From NCBI RefSeq assembly GCF_001895085.1, contig NZ_BDFD01000012.1, positions 1 through 64,000 on the forward strand: a stretch of DNA of 64,000 bases. The letters run 5' to 3'. A program made the translations under genes and the position numbers. Numbering within the stretch: the stretch's first letter is position 1; every line of letters starts with the position of its first letter. Positions 8,141 to 17,994 of the stretch are shown piece after piece. Below the pieces are notes generated by a model. It did no database searches, was not told where the DNA came from, and saw nothing but the letters and a program-made list of their open reading frames with translations. This DNA comes from Mariprofundus micogutta (GTDB lineage: Bacteria; Pseudomonadota; Zetaproteobacteria; Mariprofundales; Mariprofundaceae).

Positions 8141-11100
8141 AACTCATCCCTCAATACCAGTCTCTCTTCTTCCATCACATAACGTTTCTCAACAGTTTCT
8201 TTCCAGGCTGCATCACCTGTATCCTGATCCTTTGTCGCCTGAGACCACTCATCCAGGCAGCTTCTGACATTATGTAATCGCTGCATCACACGGTCGATAT
8301 TCTGCAATTCCGTTAACGCATCCATGATATCCCCTTCAATTTCCGTACCAGCTTCTTTCTCAAGCACTTCTGATATTTTCATCAGTCCATTTTCGGTTGA
8401 CTCATTCAATAGATTCAATGCGCCTTCGACCTGGCGGGTCAGCACCCTTAACAGGCGTGGATCAGCATTTTTAGGCCATATCTCTTGCATGACTTCTCCT
8501 TCGAGAACCGGAGCGGCCAATTCTCTTTTTTGTTCTTCGACTTGTTCTTCGACTTGTTCTTCGACTTGTTCTTCGACTTGTGCTTCGACTTGTGCTTCGA
8601 CTTGTGCTTCGACTTGTGCTTCGACTTGTGCTTCGACTTGTGCTTCGACTTGTTCTTCGACTTGTGCTTCGACTTGTTCTTCGACTTGTGCTTCGACTTG
8701 TTCTTCGACTTGTTCTTCGACTTGTTCTTCGACTTGTGCTTCGACTTGTGCTTCGACTTGCGCTTCGACTTGCGCTTCGGCTTGCGCTTCGGCTTGCGCT
8801 TCGGCTTGCGCTTCGACTTGCGCTTCGACTTGTTCTTCAATACTGTCATCTTCCTGCAGCAATACACCTCTGCGACAAAACAGCGTCATTGCTGAAGAGG
8901 CTGGCATTTCAAATTCATCAATCAGGGCACCGGCCAACATATGCAGTTGTGCACCTGCTGCCGAACGTTCAATGGGAAACAGACGGTCAACCAATCGGTA
9001 AAAGTCCCGTTGGGTCTGCTGTGACAACTGCAATCCATATGCCAGAGGCACCCAACCCCGCCTTAGTCCTTCCCGATAAACCTCCTGCCATGTGGCATCC
9101 GGCTGTTCGAGCAAACGAGCTGTCTCAACGCTCTCAACCAATACCGCATCCCCAAGCAGCATATTCATAAATTCAAACGTTTTATTCTCCTGGGCATAGC
9201 CATGTGGATCAGCCTGACGCTTGGCAAAAGAGAGTATTTTTCTTGCCATATACACATCATGAAATGCATCCGGAGAACCGACATCAATTTTCAGTAAAGG
9301 ATATTGTTCACTGGAGCGGATAAAGTTTTCGCTGTTACTTCTCTGGCGCGGCAGAATCATTATCTTCGGAGGTGTCCACCATTTCACTTCCTGTTTGCGG
9401 TTGGAGAGCAGGCCTGCAACGGCATGATACCACATCTCCAACAGTGAATCCTCGGTATCCTCCTGCATCTCTGTTGGGTAGAGCATGATGACCTTGCAGC
9501 CACGCAATAATGGACTCACCTGAGTCACATCCAGGCCATCCCATGCATGCATCTGCACTTTCAGATCACATTCGCCCCTGGCAGTTACTTTATCACAGGC
9601 TGCTTCCAGCCTGTTCTGCTGATGTTCAAGATCAACCTGTGCTGACGGATTGAGCACATTCACAGTCAACTGATGGTGCTTTTCGGCCATTTCAACAATC
9701 ATGGCAGGCAAACCTTCATGCCAACCGATAAACAGCAGGTTCAGGTCCCATGAATCGGGCCATTGGTAGGTTTTTAATACCGATTTGCGTAAATCCGGTG
9801 CATCCTGTTTAAGTAACTGCTGCATTAAACCCGGCCACAATGCCGGCTCCCTGCCCAGCGCAACCACATCCACCACATCAAAGCCCTGTTTCGACGCAAC
9901 CAGATCACTGAGCAAGCGATATTCCCCGGTCTCACTTCTCAATGCCAACACATTGACGCCGGCATTGAACAAATCTGTCGCCCAATCCACCAAGTTGGCT
10001 TTCGACGTTTCCGATATTACATAAGAACCATTGTCTGCAGGCTCGATATGTGCCTGCCAAGCCACGGTAAACAGCCCGGTTTCCCCTTCAATAGCATCCA
10101 GCATCTCTATGCCCAGCTCCGGCATGAATGAACAGTGATGCATCTGGTACAGCATCCGCGCAGTCACCGATGCAGAATGAAACATCTCAGCGCCAAGGGT
10201 ATGCTGGTACATTCCCTGCAACTGCTCTGTCATTCCTGACTGGCTGAACAGAGACACCCCAGCTTCCATATTTTTCAGCCGTGCTTCCTGGACTAGTGCA
10301 TGGTGATCCACCATTGATTCCGGACGCGTAAACTGACGGTGAAAGAAAATCATCTCCCGCACACCATCGAGTTTGAAATGCTTCAGCACACCCCTGCTAC
10401 CTTCGTTTGCTTGCCGGATATTCAACCAACTGCCAAAGCCTGAGACTACCCTGTCCTTTTGATCAAAAAATACCCATGCAGAGAAATAGGAGCGCCGCAT
10501 GCGCGCGCACATCTCACCAAACACTTTAAGAATAGCTTCCGCCTTATCATTTTCACCGGATATCAGTAACTGAACGCGCACAGAAAGCGGACTGTTGGTC
10601 AATTCACGCAACAGAGCGGCCATCACATTCGTTCCAAGCCCCACCAGTAAAGCAAAGAAGAAAACGCCGGTCATGGCAACAAACATGGTCAACAGCATCA
10701 AGCCTGGTGTATAGGCCTCTGAAGGCGTGGTGCCCGGATCTATGAGCCATGTGAAAGCAAACAGTATCACCTGCATAACAGTGTAATCGGATTGTCCCAC
10801 CACTCCGTCTCTAGAAAGGTCCATATGCGGATAGACAAAATAGATCAACAGGCCTGAGAAAAGTAATAACAGTAACATCACTGAAATCAGCATGCCTGAT
10901 TCCTTGCGCACTTCATGCATCTGCGACACTTTATTTATGGCAAGCATCAGACTGGCCAGTGGGTTCAGCATCACCAGCACCCTGACTACACGCAGTAAAA
11001 CCAGCCACTGCGGAACAAACTCAACTAGCTGAAACAGCGACAAGGTCACGACAAAGTCCAGACCGGCAAAACAATACTCTGCAGTTTTTCGATTACCCGC

Positions 11101-11733
11101 AGGCAGTACCTGTGTAATTGCAACCACTCTGGACACCAGTTCGAGCAGCAATGCAACCGCTATAAACAGCAAAAGATCAGGCATACCCAATGCCGCTGCA
11201 CTCAGCGCAATGGGAACCATGGCCAGCGGCAGAGAATAGACAAATGTTTCGTATGTCAGAAACCGAAAAACACGTAACATCCTGAGCATGTACATGCCGC
11301 GCAGTAGTCTGACCAAACGCAGGTACATGGAGTTGGCAAACAAGCCGGCAGGGACAAACAGAATCAGATACAGGCCCACTGTAGCCAGCGCATCAAGCAG
11401 TATGAATACAAGCTCATGGCGATCCCGCCAGCCCTTCTCCTTCTGCAACCAGATTCTCAGCACCAATTCGGCGGTAAAAAACAGGGTTAAAGGGGCAATA
11501 ACAAACCAGTAGCGCTCAAAAGCACACAGCAACAGTGCAGCAAGAATCAACAGTGCATAACGCGGATGGGAGAAAACCCGTTCAGCAAGATACATCCATT
11601 CACGTCTAGAATGACCTTCATCCACAGGGAGTACCTGATGGGCGACTGCGTTGTTCACCGTAGCGCCGTCTTCACAAGCCAGAGACGAATCTGCTACAGA
11701 CAGATCGGCAGCAGGCTGCTCCTTTGCTTTCAC
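8137..11733 (-). CDS. Large CASTOR/POLLUX-like ion channel protein with repeat linker and CheZ-like C-terminus
   Basis: A 1198-residue protein with no obvious close relative that I can name. Helices at 59-158 look like a voltage sensor, with six Arg at regular spacing (139-157) in the fourth. A second such set follows (about 170-270). A pore-like pair comes next (280-302 and 344-368) with W-L-I-D-P-G-T-T between them, reminiscent of the DAG filter of CASTOR/POLLUX. Cytoplasmic parts (385-900) resemble that family: an ARMLYQ...LLD-like stretch near 525-550 and an RCK-like [14 protein letters not shown] strand-loop near 666. Residues about 965-1068 are V-E-(A/E)-Q repeats. The helical tail has Asp1147-x3-Gln1151, the catalytic spacing of CheZ. 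The start is GTG with a weak ribosome site; the frame stays open further upstream without ATG, GTG or TTG. Confidence 0.8.
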   Translation of the reverse strand: MKAKEQPAADLSVADSSLACEDGATVNNAVAHQVLPVDEGHSRREWMYLAERVFSHPRYALLILAALLLCAFERYWFVIAPLTLFFTAELVLRIWLQKEKGWRDRHELVFILLDALATVGLYLILFVPAGLFANSMYLRLVRLLRGMYMLRMLRVFRFLTYETFVYSLPLAMVPIALSAAALGMPDLLLFIAVALLLELVSRVVAITQVLPAGNRKTAEYCFAGLDFVVTLSLFQLVEFVPQWLVLLRVVRVLVMLNPLASLMLAINKVSQMHEVRKESGMLISVMLLLLLFSGLLIYFVYPHMDLSRDGVVGQSDYTVMQVILFAFTWLIDPGTTPSEAYTPGLMLLTMFVAMTGVFFFALLVGLGTNVMAALLRELTNSPLSVRVQLLISGENDKAEAILKVFGEMCARMRRSYFSAWVFFDQKDRVVSGFGSWLNIRQANEGSRGVLKHFKLDGVREMIFFHRQFTRPESMVDHHALVQEARLKNMEAGVSLFSQSGMTEQLQGMYQHTLGAEMFHSASVTARMLYQMHHCSFMPELGIEMLDAIEGETGLFTVAWQAHIEPADNGSYVISETSKANLVDWATDLFNAGVNVLALRSETGEYRLLSDLVASKQGFDVVDVVALGREPALWPGLMQQLLKQDAPDLRKSVLKTYQWPDSWDLNLLFIGWHEGLPAMIVEMAEKHHQLTVNVLNPSAQVDLEHQQNRLEAACDKVTARGECDLKVQMHAWDGLDVTQVSPLLRGCKVIMLYPTEMQEDTEDSLLEMWYHAVAGLLSNRKQEVKWWTPPKIMILPRQRSNSENFIRSSEQYPLLKIDVGSPDAFHDVYMARKILSFAKRQADPHGYAQENKTFEFMNMLLGDAVLVESVETARLLEQPDATWQEVYREGLRRGWVPLAYGLQLSQQTQRDFYRLVDRLFPIERSAAGAQLHMLAGALIDEFEMPASSAMTLFCRRGVLLQEDDSIEEQVEAQVEAQAEAQAEAQAEAQVEAQVEAQVEAQVEEQVEEQVEEQVEAQVEEQVEAQVEEQVEAQVEAQVEAQVEAQVEAQVEAQVEEQVEEQVEEQVEEQKRELAAPVLEGEVMQEIWPKNADPRLLRVLTRQVEGALNLLNESTENGLMKISEVLEKEAGTEIEGDIMDALTELQNIDRVMQRLHNVRSCLDEWSQATKDQDTGDAAWKETVEKRYVMEEERLVLRDEL
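8531..8842 (-). repeat. 12-bp tandem repeat, 25 copies plus one degenerate copy
   Basis: From 8531 to 8830 the plus strand is 25 head-to-tail copies of a 12-base unit (tgttcttcgact and variants). A degenerate 26th copy ends at 8842. Three variants occur in blocks: T-T, T-G and C-G at the third and fourth bases, plus a GGCT form. On the coding strand each unit encodes V-E-E-Q, V-E-A-Q or A-E-A-Q. The 12-base period keeps the frame, and because no unit contains a stop, several reading frames on both strands stay open here. Confidence 0.97.
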
Positions 11734-11828
11734 AACAAAACCGTCAAGGCGGGAAATGCCCTGTGTGTTGTAAAGCGGAATAGATCGCTGATGTTCCTCA
11801 TCTGCATCCGGTTCACGTCTGCGCCCCT

Positions 11829-14081
11829 CTACCGGCGCAATGCGGCCAAAAAATCGCTCACCCGTGTCGAGAGATCAGTCCCTTTCTGGGTTAACCCATT
11901 GGCTACATCGAGTACACCTGCAGCAGCTTTGCCTGTTTCTTCAGCCGATTGGCTCACGCCGCTGATATCCTCACTGGCCTGATGCGTTGCTTCAGATGCA
12001 AAATGAACACTTTGAGCAATTTCCCGAGTAGCTTCATTCTGTTGCTCGGTCGCCGATGCAACTGATTGATTGATCTCATTCATACGCTGAATGACTGAGC
12101 CGATATGTGAAATTGCCTCAGCAGCACCACCGCTCTGACGCTGAATCGCACCGATCTGCTGGGAAATCTGTTCGGTTGCTCTGGCAGTCTGATTGGCCAG
12201 CTCCTTGACCTCTCCGGCAACCACGGCAAACCCGCGCCCGGCTTCTCCTGCACGTGCAGCCTCAATGCTTGCATTGAGTGCGAGCAGATTAGTCTGCTCG
12301 GCAATTTCAGAAATCACGCGCACGACTTCTCCAATCTGCTCTGACAATGCTGACAACTCGGTTACAGTTACATTGGTACTATCCGCTTCCTGCACTGCAG
12401 CTGCAGATATCTGCACCGCTTCATGCACCTGACGGGTAATCTCGCCAATTGATGCTGAAAGCTCTTCGGATGCGGATGCAACCGTCATTACATTATCACT
12501 GGCCTGATGCGCACTGCCGGATACAGCTTCAGCCTGCGCTGAAGATTGCACAGCCATGGCCGACAGCTGCTCCGCAGCCTGCTGCATCTCATTGCCATAA
12601 GCCTGTATCTCTTCTACCACCCCGCCCACATTGGTTTCGAAGTTACTGGCCAACTGAGAGCGTTCGGTCACATCATGCCAGGAAACCATCACCGACTGCC
12701 ATGCACCTGCTGCATCGTAAATCGGGTAGGCATCGAACTCAATATTTCTACCTGCAATCGTAAAGCTCGCATGGTGAGGAAGGTTGGCTGAGGTGGACAA
12801 AAGCTGACGCTGATGTGACGGTTTACGATGGAATATATCAATATTCTGACCAACGATTTCATCTGCCTTACATGGCAACGCATCTTCGATGTTGCGGAAT
12901 AGTTCCACCGCAGCAGGGTTCATATAGTTCACGATCAGACTGTCTTTATCAGCCAGCATCGTCGCCTGCGGTGAGGCCTCAACAATCCCCTTCAATTCAA
13001 AGGCTTCTTTGACCGTTGTGGTTAATTTATCATATGACTCAACCAACTGGCCGATCACACCCTGCATCTGAATATTCAGATGGATTGATGTATCTCCATC
13101 ATCAAGCGCATCCATGGCTTTTGAGATTTGACGCAGCGGATTCACGACCGAGCGAACAATCAACCACAAAGCAATCATGATAAGCAACAGCAATGCCAGG
13201 CTAATGCCCCAGAATACATAACCCTGAGATTGGTGAATGGCATCCATATCGGCCCGTGCACTATCAAGCTCCTTCTCCAGCGTATCATCCATGCTGATCA
13301 AACCCGGCAGCAACTGTTCATTGAAGATACGGCCAAACGCCTTGCGATCCTTCTTCATCAGCAAGCGCTGTTTGGCAACTTCCTTCAACCCCTGACGATA
13401 TTGTTCCAGATCGCTTTTAAATGCCCTCTTGTCTGCGGCTGCCAGCTTGGACTTCTCCAGCAGGTTGGTAAAACGGACTGCTTCAGCTGCATGTTTCTTT
13501 AAGTATTTTTCATCACTCCTGAGGAGAAAATCTTTTTCATGACGTCGCATCATCAGCATGGATACCATTTTCTGATCTCCGCCGATTTGTTTCAAACGTG
13601 ATTCAATAGCATGCACTGCAGCTCGGAGCTCTCCGCGCAGTCCCTGCTCAGCAGTCAATCCCAACGTTTCTTTTGCTGTTGAAAACTCTCGAACCTGCTT
13701 GTCAAACTGCTGCATGGCATCTGACTGTCTGGCTGCCTGCTCACGCAAAGTTTCTGATAACATATTGTCCTGTAGCAACTTCAGGGACTTTTCATTTTCA
13801 TGCCGGACATCCTCATAATCCTGGCCCAGCATCCGTTCGCCTTCAGCCAACCTCAACGCCAGCGCATCCTGCCACTTGGTCTGCCCGGCCAGTCTGCCCA
13901 TCACTTGCATCAAGCTTGATACGCGCTCGGCCTTGATATCGACTTCGTCCATGTCAGAAATCGTTTTTTCATGTATCAAACCTGCAAACAGAACGGCAAG
14001 CACCGTCAAAATACCTACCAGCATCATTCTGTGGGCAACCGTAAAACGGTCATGCCACGCTGCGTTCACTGAATCTGTCAT
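11829..14081 (-). CDS. Transmembrane methyl-accepting chemotaxis protein with PAS domain
   Basis: A 750-residue chemoreceptor. One membrane helix near the N-terminus ([18 protein letters not shown]) and a second about 285 residues later ([20 protein letters not shown]) enclose a long helical periplasmic sensor. That sensor includes [11 protein letters not shown], a stretch typical of helical bimodular (HBM) ligand domains. A HAMP linker and a PAS domain ([21 protein letters not shown]) follow, then the signalling domain with the [18 protein letters not shown] tip. I chose the ATG at 14081 because GGGAG stands about seven bases before it; a TTG 57 bases upstream lacks such a site. It lies 95 bases upstream of the channel gene. 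Confidence 0.92.
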   Translation of the reverse strand: MTDSVNAAWHDRFTVAHRMMLVGILTVLAVLFAGLIHEKTISDMDEVDIKAERVSSLMQVMGRLAGQTKWQDALALRLAEGERMLGQDYEDVRHENEKSLKLLQDNMLSETLREQAARQSDAMQQFDKQVREFSTAKETLGLTAEQGLRGELRAAVHAIESRLKQIGGDQKMVSMLMMRRHEKDFLLRSDEKYLKKHAAEAVRFTNLLEKSKLAAADKRAFKSDLEQYRQGLKEVAKQRLLMKKDRKAFGRIFNEQLLPGLISMDDTLEKELDSARADMDAIHQSQGYVFWGISLALLLLIMIALWLIVRSVVNPLRQISKAMDALDDGDTSIHLNIQMQGVIGQLVESYDKLTTTVKEAFELKGIVEASPQATMLADKDSLIVNYMNPAAVELFRNIEDALPCKADEIVGQNIDIFHRKPSHQRQLLSTSANLPHHASFTIAGRNIEFDAYPIYDAAGAWQSVMVSWHDVTERSQLASNFETNVGGVVEEIQAYGNEMQQAAEQLSAMAVQSSAQAEAVSGSAHQASDNVMTVASASEELSASIGEITRQVHEAVQISAAAVQEADSTNVTVTELSALSEQIGEVVRVISEIAEQTNLLALNASIEAARAGEAGRGFAVVAGEVKELANQTARATEQISQQIGAIQRQSGGAAEAISHIGSVIQRMNEINQSVASATEQQNEATREIAQSVHFASEATHQASEDISGVSQSAEETGKAAAGVLDVANGLTQKGTDLSTRVSDFLAALRR

Positions 14082-14255
14082 GCCTGAGCTCCCTGAGTCA
14101 TCTATCTTCTGATCCGGTCTGACGCTTCCAGCAGGCAACGGCAGCCATCTCTATCGACTCAGTAAAAGCAAAACGCATGCCAATATCAGCGCAGCAGAGC
14201 TCTGCAAAATCGCCCTTCACAAACAGCGTGTAAATTGCAAGTTATCGCTTGATTT

Positions 14256-15512
14256 TCAGGTGATTTTTATGCGGTTTCGGCCGTTTCTCTTGGCCTTATA
14301 GAGATTGTTATCAGCCATTAACATCATGGCATCAAAATCCAATACTGAATCGCAACAGGCTCCTATACTGACTGTAATTCGAATCGATGTGTCATTGTGG
14401 GAAACCATGATGTTTTTTTCGATTTTACTGCGCAGATCATCAAATAGAATCGCCGCCTGCTCACGGTTACAATTCTCCGCCACGATGCAGAACTCCTCTC
14501 CGCCCGTACGGGCAAGGATATCCGACTCACGCAGACGCAATTTCAATTCTGAAGCCAGCGATTTTAGAACCATGTCACCAGCCTCATGCCCCAGACTGTC
14601 ATTAATCTGCTTGAAATGATCAATATCCAGCATGGCTACAGCATAATCCTGCTTATGACGCTTGGCATTGGCCTGAACTCTTGGGATCGAAGCCATCAAA
14701 AAACGCCGGTTATGCAGACCGGTGAGAAAATCCTGGTTTGAGGCATCCCTGTAGGTACGAATATAGTCCTGCATATTAAGATTCTGCATCACCCGGCATA
14801 ACAACTCCTCCTGTGAACAGCTTTTAGGGATATAATCATTGGCACCACTCTTGAGGAAACGCGAAGCCAGTCGTTCATCACCCACACCTGAAAAACCGAT
14901 AATGATCAGCTCTTTATGGTTTGGCATATCCCTGAGCATTTTGCACAATTCAAAACCATTCATGCCAGGCAGGTTATAATCGATCATGACCAGTTCGATT
15001 CCATCCTGTTCTTTGAGCATAATCAAAGCATCTTCAGCTGTAGCAGCCTCATGGATTGTCAACATGGTGCGTTTAAGCTTGTTCACCACCCGCTTTCTAC
15101 CCATGGATGAATCATCCACAATCAGTGCCTCAATATTCCGGTTTTTCTGCAATCTGTTGATCAGCGTACCCAGATAGTTAATTGAATAAACGCTGTCCTT
15201 GTTCACATAATCGATCATTTGTGGATGTAGTTCACACATGGATTTCATATCTTCAGATTCATTAGCAGAAAACACAACAAAAGGAATATCGTGTATGGAG
15301 ATATAATCAACAATCTCACCATTCGGGGCATCGGGAAGATTCAGATCGAGCAGAGCCACGAAATAATACTGCCCGTCACGCTCCACAAGCTGCATAGCCT
15401 CTTCCAGATTATGGGCAACATCAACTTCCATATCCACGTGTATGCCCAGATGTTTGTGCACTGTCTTGCAGATAAACAGTGAATCATCCACAAGTAATAC
15501 CTTCTCTTGCAT
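14256..15512 (-). CDS. Diguanylate cyclase with two receiver domains (PleD-like)
   Basis: A 418-residue protein: receiver 1 (LLVDDS; LLDLNLPD), receiver 2 (VDDSSMGRKR; MIDYNLPGMNGF) and a GGDEF domain. The active site is GGEEF, and an RESD inhibitory site lies five residues before it, so product feedback is expected. It should make cyclic di-GMP from two GTP when phosphorylated, as PleD does. The ATG at 15512 has GGAGGTG eight bases upstream. A longer frame reaching 15602 has no such site. It is the first gene of the minus-strand chemosensory locus and lies divergent from pilT. Confidence 0.93.
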   Translation of the reverse strand: MQEKVLLVDDSLFICKTVHKHLGIHVDMEVDVAHNLEEAMQLVERDGQYYFVALLDLNLPDAPNGEIVDYISIHDIPFVVFSANESEDMKSMCELHPQMIDYVNKDSVYSINYLGTLINRLQKNRNIEALIVDDSSMGRKRVVNKLKRTMLTIHEAATAEDALIMLKEQDGIELVMIDYNLPGMNGFELCKMLRDMPNHKELIIIGFSGVGDERLASRFLKSGANDYIPKSCSQEELLCRVMQNLNMQDYIRTYRDASNQDFLTGLHNRRFLMASIPRVQANAKRHKQDYAVAMLDIDHFKQINDSLGHEAGDMVLKSLASELKLRLRESDILARTGGEEFCIVAENCNREQAAILFDDLRSKIEKNIMVSHNDTSIRITVSIGACCDSVLDFDAMMLMADNNLYKAKRNGRNRIKIT

Positions 15513-15746
15513 AAACAATGCACCTCCAGCTGTTGAGTAGCCGTTAAAGCATAAATCAGGCCAGACTCCATCCGGGTTTATCAATCGCCCCCATACAAGC
15601 ATCTACCGGAAACCCGAACTGTTGTTTAAACATGGCAAAGAATTTGCATATGGCTTCAAAGCATCAGAGATGCGCTTGCGGCAAGTGTGCCGCCCTCGTA
15701 TGCTCTGCTATGCACTCTGAATGCGGAGAAACAACCGGGAGGCTTC

Positions 15747-16799
15747 ATGGAAGTATCTGAACTATTGGCATTTACCGTCAAAAACAATGCGTCGGACCTG
15801 CATCTCTCTGCCGGTGAGCCTCCCATGATCCGCATCAACGGTGATATGACGCGCATTAAAATGCCTGAAATTGATCGCCGGGAAGTGCAAGGCATGGTGT
15901 ACGACATCATGAGCGATGTGCAGCGCAAAGCATTCGAAGAGCACATGGAACTCGATTTTTCCTTTTCGCTTGGCGACATTGCCCGATTCCGTGTCAATGT
16001 GTTCGAACAGCGCCGAGGCATGGCTGCTGTATTCCGTGTGATTCCGAATGAGGTATTAACACTGGAACAACTCAAGTGTCCGGAAATATTCAAGGATATT
16101 TCCATGACACCACGTGGCATCTGTCTGGTCACGGGCCCGACCGGTTCGGGTAAGTCAACCACCCTTGCTGCCATGGTCAACCACCGCAATGAACATGAAA
16201 AAGGTCATATTCTGACCATTGAAGACCCCATCGAATTCGTACACAAATCCAAGGAAAGTCTGATCACACAGCGTGAACTCGGCCCCAACACCCACTCCTT
16301 TGAAAATGCCCTGCGCAGCTCACTGCGTGAGGACCCCGATGTTATTCTGGTCGGTGAGTTGCGTGATCTGGAAACAATCAGGCTCGCCCTGACTGCCGCG
16401 GAAACCGGACATATGGTATTCGGAACCCTGCATACCTCATCCGCACCGAAAACAATTGATCGTATCATCGATGTGTTCCCTGCTGCAGAGAAAGAGATGG
16501 TGCGCTCCATGCTCTCTGAGTCCATCCGTGCAGTCATCTCCCAGACCCTGCTTAAAACTGCCGACGGTATGGGCCGCGTGGCTGCACATGAAATTATGAT
16601 CGGCACACCGGCCATCCGTAACCTGATTCGTGAAAACAAGATTGCCCAGATGGTTTCAGTCATGCAAACCTCCCAACGTGATGGCATGCAGACACTGGAT
16701 TCCAATCTGCAGAAGTTGGTCACCCAGCGTAAAATCAACCAACAGGCAGCATTGGAAAAAGCCAACAACAAGAAACTGTTCGGTGGTGGTGTCATCTGA
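15747..16799 (+). CDS. pilT: Type IV pilus retraction ATPase PilT
   Basis: A 350-residue hexameric motor ATPase that depolymerises type IV pili. It has an N-terminal PAS-like domain, then Walker A (GPTGSGKST), the Asp box (EDPIEF), Walker B (VILVGELRD) and the His box (HMVFGTLHTSS). Length matches PilT of Pseudomonas (about 344). The ATG at 15747 follows GGGAGG by four bases; a longer frame from 15687 has no such site. It leads three paralogous ATPase genes in a row. The neighbouring chemosensory operon is divergent, a suggestive but unproven link to twitching control. Confidence 0.94.
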   Translation: MEVSELLAFTVKNNASDLHLSAGEPPMIRINGDMTRIKMPEIDRREVQGMVYDIMSDVQRKAFEEHMELDFSFSLGDIARFRVNVFEQRRGMAAVFRVIPNEVLTLEQLKCPEIFKDISMTPRGICLVTGPTGSGKSTTLAAMVNHRNEHEKGHILTIEDPIEFVHKSKESLITQRELGPNTHSFENALRSSLREDPDVILVGELRDLETIRLALTAAETGHMVFGTLHTSSAPKTIDRIIDVFPAAEKEMVRSMLSESIRAVISQTLLKTADGMGRVAAHEIMIGTPAIRNLIRENKIAQMVSVMQTSQRDGMQTLDSNLQKLVTQRKINQQAALEKANNKKLFGGGVI

Positions 16800-16845
16800 G
16801 GCGTTACAGAGAAAGCATGATAAATGATAACGGAGTCTCAGAACC

Positions 16846-17994
16846 ATGAGTGAAGTAACACAGCTAAGCATCAAACAGTTATTGATGGTGATGGATAAAC
16901 AACAGGCCTCCGATGTCTATATCACCTCCGGCATGCCGCCTTCGTATCGCATCAACAGCGTGGTGCATGCAAGTTCACAAGCGCCATTGTCTGGCGCACA
17001 GTGCGAGAAGCTGGCCAACTCATGCATGAATGAGCGGCAACGAGCGGCCTTTGCTGCTGAATTCGAGATGAATCTGGCCATCTCCTTCAAGGACATTGGC
17101 CGCTACCGCGTCAATATTTTCCGTCAGCGCGGCAGTGTCGGCATGGTCATTCGCAAGGTAAACACGGAAGTACCAACGCTTGAGGATCTGGGTTTACCGG
17201 AAATCTTCAAGGACATCGCCATGTCAGCACGCGGACTGGTATTGATGGTCGGTGCAACCGGCTGTGGTAAATCCACATCACTGGCTGCCATGATTGACCA
17301 CCGCAACAGTAATCAGGCCGGTCACATCATCACCATTGAAGATCCGATCGAATTCATTCACAAACATAAAAAGTCGGTCATCACTCAGCGCGAGGTCGGC
17401 ACCGATACACTACAATATCAGACTGCCCTGAAAAATACCCTCAGACAGGCACCCGATGTAATTCTGATCGGAGAAATTCGTGACCGGGAAACCATGGAAC
17501 ACGCTCTGACTTTTGCCGAAACCGGCCATCTCTGCATGGCAACATTGCATGCCAATAATGCCAATCAGGCACTTGAGCGCATTATCAACTTCTTCCCTGA
17601 AGACATACATCCTCAGGTGAGTCTGAATTTGGCACTCAATCTCAGGGCCATCCTCTCCCAACGGCTGGTCAAATCACCAGAGGGAAAACGTCTGCCAGCT
17701 ATAGAGATACTGATTAACACGCCGCGCATCACTGATCTGATTGGCAAATGGGAAGTTTCTGAGATCAAGGATACCATGGCAGCCGGTAAAAACTACGGCA
17801 TGCAGACCTTTGATCAGAGTCTGCTCGAGTTGTGGATGGCTGGCCAGATTACCGAGGATGAGGCACTACGCCATGCCGATTCAGTGAATAACCTGCGTCT
17901 GCAAATAAAAATGGTGAATCTGAAGGATCAGGGTGGTGATGCTCACGACCTGGATCAGCTTTCTGACATGGGTTCAGGAAACCTGAGCATCTGA
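16846..17994 (+). CDS. pilU: PilT/PilU-type type IV pilus ATPase
   Basis: A 382-residue secretion-type ATPase with Walker A (GATGCGKST), the Asp box (EDPIEFIH), Walker B (VILIGEIRD) and the His box (HLCMATLHANNANQALERI). The C-terminal extension and the place right after pilT match PilU, the PilT-dependent accessory retraction ATPase. It lies 46 bases after pilT. Its stop TGA shares its last base with the ATG of the third ATPase, so translation is coupled. Confidence 0.9.
   Translation: MSEVTQLSIKQLLMVMDKQQASDVYITSGMPPSYRINSVVHASSQAPLSGAQCEKLANSCMNERQRAAFAAEFEMNLAISFKDIGRYRVNIFRQRGSVGMVIRKVNTEVPTLEDLGLPEIFKDIAMSARGLVLMVGATGCGKSTSLAAMIDHRNSNQAGHIITIEDPIEFIHKHKKSVITQREVGTDTLQYQTALKNTLRQAPDVILIGEIRDRETMEHALTFAETGHLCMATLHANNANQALERIINFFPEDIHPQVSLNLALNLRAILSQRLVKSPEGKRLPAIEILINTPRITDLIGKWEVSEIKDTMAAGKNYGMQTFDQSLLELWMAGQITEDEALRHADSVNNLRLQIKMVNLKDQGGDAHDLDQLSDMGSGNLSI

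Noticed and set aside
8448-9170. Long open frames on both strands over the 12-bp repeat (Lys/Ser-rich, Cys/Ser-rich, Phe/Asp-rich and Leu/Arg-rich)
   Set aside because: The repeat unit contains no stop in these frames, so they stay open by default. They lack ribosome sites and overlap a well-supported gene.
15513-15602. Upstream extension of the diguanylate cyclase
   Set aside because: The ATG at 15512 has a strong GGAGGTG site and starts a receiver normally. The extension has neither a ribosome site nor family similarity.
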